Shown here piece by piece: positions 24,401 to 36,400 of a stretch of DNA of 64,000 nt. The stretch's first letter is position 1. Each line of letters opens with the position of its first letter. The notes below the pieces were generated by a model. The model made no database searches. It was not told the DNA's origin and was given only the letters and a program-made list of their open reading frames with translations. Made by a program: the position numbers and the translations under genes. The DNA lies in contig CAJHNH020002552.1 of NCBI GenBank assembly GCA_905116865.2, forward strand, positions 1 through 64,000, in the 5' to 3' direction. The DNA is from Candidula unifasciata. Its lineage: Eukaryota > Mollusca > Gastropoda > Stylommatophora > Geomitridae.

Positions 24401-27400
24401 TAGAAAATATTTTCTTTTACAATTAATCAGCGTTTTGGCGTCTGTGGCTTAGGCTTTGCAAATGTGCTTCGTAATGCCGGGTTCGATGCCAGCTGAGGAT
24501 GATTTGTCTTACGCTGGTTTCAACACTGGTATCAAGAGCTGACTGTTCAGTAAGCAATGGCAAACTACTAAATGAAATATTTGCCTTAAAAAAAAAAACA
24601 GCCCCCCAAAAAAATGATGAGTTTGGTTCTGCTACATCCTGTAAAGGATACACAATTTTATATGAAATCTGTATTCCTCCAGGCTGTTATACTTACAATC
24701 TACAGTATCACTATTATAGAATATTAAAAGCGTGAGAGTCTGCACAGAAGCAAAGCACTGTTATAGAATAGTAAAAGTGTGAGAGTTTGCACAGAAGCCA
24801 AGCCATTCTCGTGAAATGGTTCGCTTCTAGACGGCACAACACAACCAACCCACACGCGTTTGTCAGGTTCGCATAACGTACAATATACGTATAATATTTA
24901 TATATTTGTCAAACAATGCAAGTTTTTAGTATTTTGCTCTAACATGAATGACTATCAAAAGTTAGTATACTAGCTGTTGAATTACAAATTATAAGGTGCA
25001 TAATGCCGTATTAAGATTTGACTGCAGGAAATGGTCTAATATTCCTATCTATATGTTGATAAAGAAAACATAAATGTAAAAGTTACGAAAATAACACATA
25101 CAGATCAAACCTGCTTACTTTCACTGCTGTGGCAATTTGAAAAAAAAGCAGTTTGGCTGTGGCTTCCTCATATCTGCCTATGGACACCACTTTATCAAAA
25201 AGTTCACCTCCTTCAACTCTGCAAAGTATCACCAGCAACAGATTACACAGATTTAACCCCTCAATGACTTCATTCCATCCACACCATTAGAAAGGAATGT
25301 AGTTAATCAGATCATCAAATAAACAGGTAATTTAATGGAAAGATGGACAAACAGATGAGCAAATAGACTAGGGTTATTCAATTAAATTGACTCAGGGACC
25401 AAAGGTTTAAAAGCATTGAGAGATAATTAACAGAATACAACTGTCAATGATCTGCGGGCCTCTTGCTAGGCCTGTGGGCCAGATTTGGCCTGCGGGGCAC
25501 CAGTTAAATATTCCTGGTATAGACAAATAGACAGATTTTTAAACACAACAGTTTGACTATCATTTCCCAGAATTAATGAACACACAACCATTTGCCTATC
25601 CAATCCCAGAATTAATTAACAGACAACTATTTATATATCCTTTGCCGGAATTAATGAGCAGACAACCATTTGCCTATCCTATCTCAGAATTAATGAACAG
25701 ACAATCATGTGCCTATTCTTTCACAGAATTAATGGTCAGACAGCCATTTGCCTATCATTTCCCAGAATTAATGAACACACAACCATTTGCCTATCAAATC
25801 CCAGGTCCAAATCCTAAGTAAGATAACATATTTCTTTTAGTCGGAGGCAAAAATAAAATCTTAACCTGCACAGTCTGTGGCAACAGCAGTAGCTATGCAG
25901 CCCTAAATCCTCAGGCCCAAAGTCCCTTCCCTCCGCCACCCCCACACTGCAAAAGTGGCAAATACAGGGTTTTTGGGAAAGGGTGGGGGGGGGGGGGGGG
26001 GAATAACTGAAAAAAAATATTAAGAATGCAAATGTAAAATGGGAGAATAATGCAACTTACAATTCCAGAACTATGTACAGCATGTCAGAAGTGTCGACAA
26101 CATCGACAATACCAATGATACAGGGCTGAAATGAAAACGACGAGGCATCTTGTGTTTAGAAGCTGTCTCCTGACAAAACATGCTTTCACTCACAGCCAAT
26201 CATTATTAGCACATTTAAAACATATCAGAGGGTCTCCTTGATAAAAGAGTTAGGTCTATTAGTCCTAAATGGCGCTAGTTAATACCAGAGAGAGACAAGA
26301 ATGACATTCACTAAACTAATGGGTATACGACTTCCACAGGGATCAACTACACAATCCTTGTAGGAGCCAAATTTTTTGTCTGGGTGTTTTTTAAAGATTT
26401 CTTGAATTAACATGAGATATCTTCTTCTCCTCTGCGTTCACTGGCTGCAAATTCCAGCAGAAGTCCTGGTTGTTCGCCCACCTTCGGACTTTAGTCTTGT
26501 TCCAAAACCTGGGTGTTGCAAGCCCATCTCTGTTACAGATCTGGCTAATCTATGTGCAGATTGTTGGTTCCTTGCCTCTCAGGCAGATGCACTCCAAAGG
26601 ATGCCTATAAATAGTCAATAACATGCTTAAAAAGGAGGCAATGGGTCTATCTATATCTTCCCTACCATGGGGCCCCATAGCTAACATGGTGAAAAAGAAG
26701 AGATATAAAAATATACATAACGTATTGATTGGTATATAATATCCAACCACACAGTGTGTGTTGCTTGGGACAAAAAGAGTTAAGCCAGTATTTCCCTAAC
26801 TTTTCTTAGCCGTGGTGCCTTTTTTTTCAAATAAAACTTTTCAGCGGCGCCCTAAAATAGTAGAAGTATGAATATTCATCGTATGTAAGAGATAAAAAAA
26901 ATGAAATAATACTCGTGTATCTTAAAATATTTTGCAGTGCCCCTGTAAAGAGCCAGTAGCTCCACGGGGGCACACAGTTTGGGAATCACTGAGTTTAGCC
27001 ATTTGCCTCATACTCTAAAGATCGTGGCTTCATTTTGCACTGTTCCATTAAACTCACGGGCGTAACTATTATGCAGATTCCTGGGGATCACAGATGCAGC
27101 TAGAGACTTCAGATTCAGTTTCCATCAAACTCGGAGTACATCTGCCTGGGAGGAAAGGAACCAAAAGTCTGCCCAAAGATAAGCCGAATCTGTGAAGCAG
27201 ATGTGTAAGCAACACTCCGAATTTGTAGGAAACATCCTTAATTAGCTGCATTCTACAATGGGGGCGGGGGGTGGGGCAATGAATCTATTGTTTGTTCTCC
27301 AAAATGGAGATTTAGAACCCACACGGGGAAGGTGTTGGGTTCCCACATAAAGTGATTTTTAAAAGATTTTTTAAATAATTAATCTTGGCTCGCAGGCTCA

Positions 27401-30400
27401 TTTACCAACACATTGGCAAGACCTGGAGAAAATATCCAAAGAACTAACTAGCCAGGACCTATGAAGCGATGCTAGCAACTGCAAGATCCTAAGGTTAAGT
27501 AAAGGCCGCTAGTGTCATACGGACCACAAGATCCATTCAGTACCAAACGGTCTATAAAAACATGAATTTAGCACCACTAGAATTCTTTGCTTCAGGGCAT
27601 GGAAAGAAAACTCCACCTTTACATAATTTTGGCAGAGCTGGCATGGTGCAGTGGCTAGATGCTCACCTGCAGGTTCTAAGGTCATGTGTTCAAATCCAAA
27701 TGGAACCAGACTTTTTTTTAAAATTATTATTATTTAAAAAATGACCTTGACTTCCAGGTCAACCGAGCCTTAAATAGGTATCAGATAAAGTTCTGTGAAG
27801 TAAAGGCTGCAAACAAGATGTTGATGACAACACCCACTGAGCGCCGATTGGTCTATAAAATATAGGTGTCCAATAATACTGAAGGCGGGGAGAAGTGTCC
27901 TTTTCTTTTATTTAACACAATTTTGGACTTTACCTGCACAAGAAGCAGAAATATTACATAACGAGTGACACAAATTAGAAATATAAGTACTCACATGTTT
28001 TAAGGCCTTCAAAATTCTCACTTCACTCATAACTTTGGATTCATGATTCTGAAAAATATTTGTGCATAATGCATCAATGCTGGCCAAATCATCCGACCAT
28101 GCAAAAAACAACAAAAAACACAAATTTGGCAAATTAATATTTGACATAAGAGACTAAATTAAACCAATTTCAGGTATGAAAAAAGAAAAGAAACTCTCGC
28201 AATGTTTGATAATACTAGAAATGAGCAAGTAGATTGATTAGGCCATATAGTATGTTTCCTCAAGGTAATATTGTCCTTTTGCCGGAGAGACAAGGAACCA
28301 ACAGTCTGCATACAAACTAGCCAGATGAGAAAAATGAACGTGTATGCAAAACTCAAGTTCTGGAACAAGACCATAGTCCAGAAATGCACAAACTACCAGA
28401 ACATTGTAGAGTTTACAGCTGATGAATGCCAAGAAGTCTTTCCCTTGCTATTTTTCCACCAAGTTCAATTCAAAATTTCAAAATTTCAGAATGCAGATAA
28501 TCAAAAGACTTCAATAATGAATAAGATACTTACAATTTGCATCTTTTCATTGCCTGTAAATGCCTTTTTCGAAATGATTTTGCAAGCATATTTCTCACAG
28601 GAACCTTTGGCAAAAGCTAACCTAACTTCACCACAAGTGCCCCTGAAAACAGAATTACAGAAATTATTATCAAAAACTGAATGACAATAAAAAAAAAAGA
28701 CTGATAACCAGTCTTAGGTCTGATTAAACAAAATTAGAGTGTGTTACTAATGCCAAGCGACTAGAACTACAAGCTCAATCTTCTTCTTCTTCAGCATTTC
28801 AAGCCCTTGAGGTTCATTGCTGCAGATTTATCACCTTCCTACATTCATCTCTCTGGTTGGTCTTCTCTGTCCAGTTGGTGGCATCAAGTGTTTATAGCTC
28901 TACTTGGATAATATCTCTCCATCATTTTCTTTTTCTATGACCACTGAACTTCCTTATGTAGACCATTTTTTTACCGTTGTGCTCTCCAACATTCTCTCAA
29001 AATGCCCCAGCATCTTAGTCATCTTGTAATAATAAAAATATCAGGACGAAGCTCAATTCAGAAACTTTCGGTATGGCTGTCTGCGTCCTACATGTCACAA
29101 ATTCAATGATTGTCAAATCTGGTCACCAAGGGATGTGACCGGAAATTCAACGATCGTCATTTAAGTACGTTATTTGGAGGTGAAAAGTTCCATTTCCGGC
29201 ACAGTAACTATAGCTTTCGATTGTTATGTTGTGTAGTTTGTCCTTCTATCTTTCTACTTCTTTCTATGATCACTGTCTGCTTGTTTATTATATATAATGT
29301 TTCAACTGCTTCAATGGTTCCCCATCTGTTTATTCACATAGACAGCAAACTGATTAACAATGTTTGGGATTAATTCAGATTAATTCAAGAAAGGCGAGAA
29401 AATAAATAGAAACGTCTTGACAATTGCTGATGTCAACAATTATAAGACAAAGAAGATGACAAATGTACAGTGAAACCCGAACAGGAAATAGGAAACAAAT
29501 GAACTGAGGAAAAAGAGGACAGGTTAAATGAATGCTGATGAGAGATGCCAAATACACTATAATTGTAAAATAGCAAAATTAAACAATTATAGAAATGTCA
29601 AAACTACACGGCAACAGAATTAACGATGTTATTGGTATTAATATTGAAATATACTGATGATAAAGAGGTAAAACAAGGAGGAGGAGAAGGAGCTGGACAA
29701 GGAATATAAGAAGAAGGAAAAGAATAAGAAGAAGAAGAGGAAGAAGAAGGAGGAGGAGGAAAAGCAGAAGAAAAAGAAGAAGAAGAAGGAAAAGCTGAAG
29801 AAAAAAGAAGAAGAAGAAGCAGAAGAAGAAGGAAAAGCAGAAGAAGAAGAAGAAAAAGAAAGGAGGAGGAAAAAAAGAAGAAGGAAAAGAAGAAGAAGCA
29901 GAAGAAGATGAAAATGAAAGCTGAGATGTTGAGGAAAAGAAAGGAAGAATGGGAGGGAGATAAAAGAGAAGTGAGACACTCTAAAAAGGTGATCATCAAC
30001 AATCTTATACTTTATACTGGTAGACACATCTCAAGAACCCAGATTGTATGTTGAGAATGTCTTCAGTTTTGAACAGTAAATGTATCAAAATAGTAAATGA
30101 TCATAATGCACTAACATACCTCCCTAAGAGACTAGTTAATATGTACTTCTGTGTTAGTTCTGATGGTAAGTTACTCTCATGTACATTTAGATCCATGAAG
30201 ACATATGCTGCAGATGAAAAAAAAAACAAAAAAACATAAATATGTATTGTTAGAAATGTTATTTTTCTCTTCTCCCTCGTTTCATTTTTGACTTCTCCTT
30301 TATTATTTCCCCTTATTTCCTTCTGCTGTTCTGTAGATGTTAGTTAATCGACAGATTATCCTCACTGCACATGGAACAAGTCCATAAGCGCTCAGATCTC

Positions 30401-33400
30401 ATCTTCAGTATATCCCTCAGCATGTGGCGACAGATAACACCAGCTCTGTGTTCGTTTACTATTCTTCTTTGGCTACCTGTATAGTGTTCAGGTTTGGCAG
30501 CACCTCTTTTGACCTGAAGTTCTTGTAGTCTTTTGAGTGTGCTGATTCAACGTCATCTACTGAATCCTCTTCTCGTCCTGCCCCCTTAAGAGCACCGAGA
30601 ATGGTGGCCTGGTCCACTGCTATTCCTGAACCTACTGTGGCCCTGCCAGCAAGCCAATCCGCTCGTTCATTCCCTCTCACCCCAGAGTGTACTGGCACAA
30701 AAATAAAACTAATTCCTTTGGGTCGAGATTTCGTCAGCGACTCCAATCATTTTCTTCGAATCGATCCTGTCTCTATCGTCTTAAGCTGAAGATATACTGA
30801 AGATGCGTTCCTTAAGCATGCTCATGGAATCCCTTAGAAAACATCTGTAGATGACTTTTTCCATACCATTGGTACATCAGGCATAAGGTAAGTAAAGATA
30901 CCTTTTCACGCCTTTCGGTGCATCGGGCATATGGGCAGAGCGTCCCATATTTTTACAGACCATAAGCACTCTGTGGGTAATGTGGTCAGCATTACGCCGG
31001 CTGTCTTTACTTTCCCAGGACAGCCCATCCTGGTAACCATTTTAGGCTGGGTCGACCTGCGACGTCCCCATACCACGATAAAAATCCACACAGTGGGTTT
31101 CGATCGCGGTATGCTGGCTTACGAGTCAGACTCGCAACCCCTTAGCCACGGACGCCGCTAGGCGAAAGGTACTAGGGCCATATTTATATAGACCAGTTGC
31201 AACCTCATGAGTAATAGTGTCAACATCACACTAAAGTCAGTCAGCTGGCCCTTTAACGAAAATTGCTCACATCACGTCTGAAAGTCTCTCTTTCCCTAGC
31301 CAAATCTCCAGCCCTATGTGCTTTCACAACCAGTGCATCTTCAATGTCTTGTATCCCCCTTCACGGAGGTCCACCTCTGCCTCGTTTTCTGGAAATTTTA
31401 GCCTCCAAAACCATTCTCTCCAGGCCGCCATGACATTTAACTTGGCCAGAACACGTCAGCTCTTAGGACAGGATGCTGTTTATGAGCCAATTCTCCTCAA
31501 TGCTCAGATCATGTAGGATGTCTGTGTTTTTCTTCTTCTTGGTCCATGGTATTCTAAGAATATTTTCTGTAGGTTTTTTTAGTAACATTATATCAGCCAC
31601 TTTTACTTCCCAAGACATTTACTGGTATATTTTAGGCAGGGTCAATCACAGAGCCTAGGCCAATTATAACAATCTGCCTCAATGCTAGGAAAAACACTAT
31701 GACATAATGAGCTGTGGCAGCCAGTTCCCTTCTACATCACCTTTCCTCCTCTACTCATCAAGAAAATCACCTACTTTGTAGTATTTACCCAAGAACATTA
31801 CTGATGGAGCAGGGTCAAAATGAGATACACGCTGGTTGGAAAACACCCTGCCATATCTGGGTTGGTCATGTTCTCAGTACACTTGTTTCCATAGCGAGGT
31901 GCACACATCATCTGGTACAGTAATTATAGCTTTTGATTTTTATGTTGTCTAGTGTGTCTTTCTATCTTTCTACAAAATATTTCAATTTTTTTAGACTAGA
32001 TGTTTACTAACCAATCAATGTTCAGATCTTTTAAGATTCTGAGAATCTTTCTATAACATTTTAGGTACAAACTCATTTTCTTCCTTAATGACCAAGACAG
32101 CTACGACTAACATCTGTATGTCTGCACAGAAAAGATGCATGCCCTCAAATGTTAACCTTGATTTCCTATATACTTTTAATGCTGTTTAATGGCAGTGCCA
32201 ATAATTACCTTTATTTTTCTTCATTGCCAGAGCAATTTCATCGTTGTTCTTCAGTACATACTTTTTGCCTTTACCTGAAAATAAAACAGCAACAAAATAA
32301 AACAAGTTGAATAAAATAATTCTGTCACCTTCTGTGTTTGCCCTTAAAAGAGCAAATGGAATGCTGGGTGGTTTATTACTATCCTACCCCAAACAGAGGA
32401 AATCTAACGGTCATGGGACAGTCAAATATTTCAGGGAATGGTAGATAGGTTGCATGCAGTCGTGACACATAGGTTGGTTGGGCTTAGGGCAAATTCTAGA
32501 TGTTTTGGGGTAGTTAAAAGCATCAGAAAGTTGGGATAACCGGTCTTACCACCCTCTAAAATACTGGACTGTCCTGTGACATTATCTGAGGGTTGGATGT
32601 TAATAAAGAAACGAATGCTGAGTTGTAGTTGACAGCTAGGCTGTGATATGTTCACTTTTTAGCCCAAAAAACGTGATCTGAGCAAACCTGTAACTTGTTG
32701 TCACCTTTATAACATGCTTGTTAGGGAGTTGTGGGTCATTTAACCCCCCCCCCCCCAATGTTGACCCGGAATCAAGGAAAAGATCAACATCTTATGTGTT
32801 TTAAGTAAATAACTCTCAAAGATTGTCTACAGTATTTTATATTAGTCCTGTGTGGGTTCTGGGGCCCCATTGTGTGTGTGTGTAATCTGGTAATCTTAGT
32901 TTCAGCTTCATAGCAAACGGGTCACGCCATAGTTGCTGCGCTCCTGTGCCAACGAAAAACACACAGAATGTTCATCACAGTCCCTTTGTGGAAAGATTGA
33001 CAGACTGCTGTCACATTAAAAGCATACAGTAGCCATCTGAAGTGCTAACACAAACAGTCCAACATTAGAAATTCAGTTCATCATAGATGGTAGCAGAATT
33101 CACCAACAGATCAGCAGTCGGACCTGCGATCAACTTTAATCACATAGGGGTACCAATAATAGTGTGACAACAGGAATCACACCATTTTTTGAATCTACAA
33201 TTCACACCACCACATTGGTCACAGTCGAAAAAGTCCAGCCACTCACCCAACTCAGAAGGCTGGGCAAGGAAACTTTATTCCTTCAGTCTACAAATGGAGC
33301 AAAAATGCAACAGCTACTGTCTGGCAGAAGCAAAAAATTTGCCACAGTGGCTGTACCTAGCGTCCAATTTGACAGGAAGTATTGTGTATGTGTTTGTGTG

Positions 33401-36400
33401 TGGGGTGGGGGGGGAGGGGGGTGAATAAACGGCCCTCTCAACAAGCATGTGTTTAATGTCAACTAATTAGATGTTTCCTTGAGTGCAACTGTGTGTGTGG
33501 GGGGAGGGGGGGGGGGCTAACAGATTATCAATAAACCAATAAAATGGATTTGCACGCAAAAATCAAGTTCTGCAACAAGACCAAAGTCCAAAGGGGATGA
33601 ACAGCCAGAAGTCTCTGCCGGAGTTTACAGCTGGTGAACACGAAGAAGAAGAGGAGGCATCAATTTCATATCAGGATATTTTTGGGCGGACTTATGGATA
33701 TTTGTAGACAAGCTGGGAAACAAACATCCAATCACCGTGAAAATGTGGTCTCCTATAAAAAAAAAAGAATACCACAGATGAAACAAATGAAGCTCTCTGT
33801 TGACAAACACAAGTCTTAGTCTTAGTCAAGGTTTTAACTTCAATGCAGTCGGGTTTCCCCATACTTGCTCTGTTCCTGTGACAGTGAAAATCAAATAAAA
33901 TGTCCTTAACTGACAAATTTGAAAAACTGATGAACAAACAATTAGTAGCGATACAATCCACAAATATGCGCATGAAGTAAATGCAAATGGCAGTTGCTAG
34001 AGACGTCAAAGCCGTCGGCACCAGAAATGCAGTTTGTTGTTAATAGAAGTAGTCAGGCACAATTAGTTAGCTATACACATGAAAATTTTTACATAAGGTG
34101 TTTCACCAGCTCACATGAATACCGGCTACTGGGCATATTGAATACCACGACACAATCGCTACATAAATTAAAAACATTCCACACGAAAAAACACATCTTA
34201 CAGTGCAGCACCAAGTGCTAAACTCAGTAGCACAGGCAGCGAAACCGTAGACTATGGTCTATATGTGGAAACTGCTTTAGCAAAGTGCTGTCGAAAGCAA
34301 AAATAACTTCTAAGCTTAATATTCTGCCATGTCTAATAGGAAAACAATAAACTGATTGATTAGAGAAGCAGATACGGAAAGTGAAAGTTGTTTCAGAAGG
34401 TTATGACAGAAAAAAATTTTAAAAACATTTTAACAACCTGAAAACTCAAGGAGAATATTCCAAGAACACTTTATTGATAGCTTGGCCACCTGACATTATC
34501 AGGACAAGAACAAAAACCCGATTTGAGACTGGGCAGAAAAGGCTGCTGGTGTTAACTATGTTATATTACCGCTTTCGACATCACTGCACATTCGTGAGCA
34601 TGGTCAGTCCTCTGATCCAACAGCCACTTCAAGGTGCCTCTAATATTTCCCATTAGAATCTTGTTATAATGCCTCCTTTTCTGACCTCAAAGACAACATA
34701 GACATGCTTTACCGAGCTTTACTACAAGGAACCCCGTGTGGATTCTGAGGTCTCATTGAGGGGAAAACAAGAACGGACCCACTGCCTCCATAACAAGCAT
34801 GTCGTATGACTTGGCTAACTGGGTGTTTCCTTCGAAGTCGGAGTGCATCTGCCTGAGAGGCAAGGAACCAACAGTCTGAATATACAAAAGTCAAATCTGT
34901 CAAATGGATGAGCACGCAACACTTAGGTTCTGGAACAAGTCTTAAGTCCAGAGGTGGGTGAAAAAAACCAGAACTTTCCACCGGATTTCACAGCCGGTGA
35001 ATACGAAAAAGAAATATAAGGAGAAGAATTGTTAGCTAAAAGGCTGCTTTTTGGCACTTTTCTGTCTTTGCCGACCGCAGTGTTCTGCTGCACTGGTATA
35101 AGATTCGCAGTCCATGATGATACCAGTTAGCAAAGCCTGGTCAGTATTGTAGAGATGAAAGGTTAAAGTCAAGAGGACTGACTTCATTGGACCGGGTTTT
35201 AACCCATATGGCTCAATTTCCCTCTGCAGACCAGCTAGCTTCCGAGACAGAACGCAAAGCACAAACTCCTAGCTCTGGCAACGATCCCCAGAGATCTCCG
35301 TAAAAATTGCACTCTTGAACTGAACGACGCAGCTGTGATGCGAGCCCACAACCTTCACAGCGGGGGGCAAACAGCGTGACCATTTTGCCATGCAGTAAGA
35401 TTCCTTACTTAGCCTGCTTTGATAACTCTAATGGAAAGATAACACTAATATGTTTAGAACAAAGTAGTGCTCTGTGTCCAAACAGCAGAACATCTGGGAG
35501 AAAGGTGAGAGGAAGACCAAGAAATAGACAGATAAATGGTGTAGCAGAAACCTGCAAAAGGATGAACAAATCCATCAACCAAACCACCCGAGAAGTGCAA
35601 GATAAATACAGAAATCCAAAGAGCAGAACAAGTGGGAGTAAGGGGAGAGGAAGACCAAGAAAGAGATGGATAAATGGTGTAGCAGAAACCTGCAAAAAGA
35701 TTAACAAATCCATCACCGGAGAAGTGCAAAACAAATACAGAAATCTGTGACCCATTGGCTACAACCTGGTATCGGTGAGATGACAAAAGAAGAAGAAAAA
35801 AAGTGCTCTGTGTCCAAACACCACAGCTCTCCTCCTAGACCAAGGGTACCATAGAGGCAATGACCAGCACAGAATACAAAGCAAACTGTGGAGCTCATAA
35901 AAAAAGCTAAAATATCCTAACACTTCCTCTTCTCCAGTTCTGTTTTGCCAGAGTCAGATTTAGAAGTGGCATCAGGTGGAAGCCTTAGTATATGCTACGT
36001 AGATGCTGGTATTTAGGCCTTGGATATTCCATCTATCCATTTTTTGCATGATCTACCTCTAGTTCTGCCTCCCTTATCTCTAAAAGACAGGGCTCTCTGC
36101 GGTGCACTATCTGATGGCAGTCTTGACACATATCTGAACCATCTGTCTGCTGTGTCTTGATGTAGTTTGGTACTGATTTCATCCTAACTTCTTTCCTGAT
36201 ATCATAATTTCAGATCCTCTCTCTTCCAGTCACATTTAGACAGTTACAGGCATTTTATTTCTGTTGTTTTGATTGTTTTATTTTATTTTAACATTGAGAA
36301 AGAAATTAAAATAAACAAACATGCAGTGTGAGTACCTACCAACTTTCTGCCCATTAACAAAGGTGCCATTACTGCTGGTATCTTCCAAAAATATATGAAT

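Noticed and set aside
29604..30027. Leu/Phe/Ser-rich membrane-like proteins on the minus strand
   Set aside because: Frames opposite a GAA-rich purine tract; no start, splice or conserved motif context.
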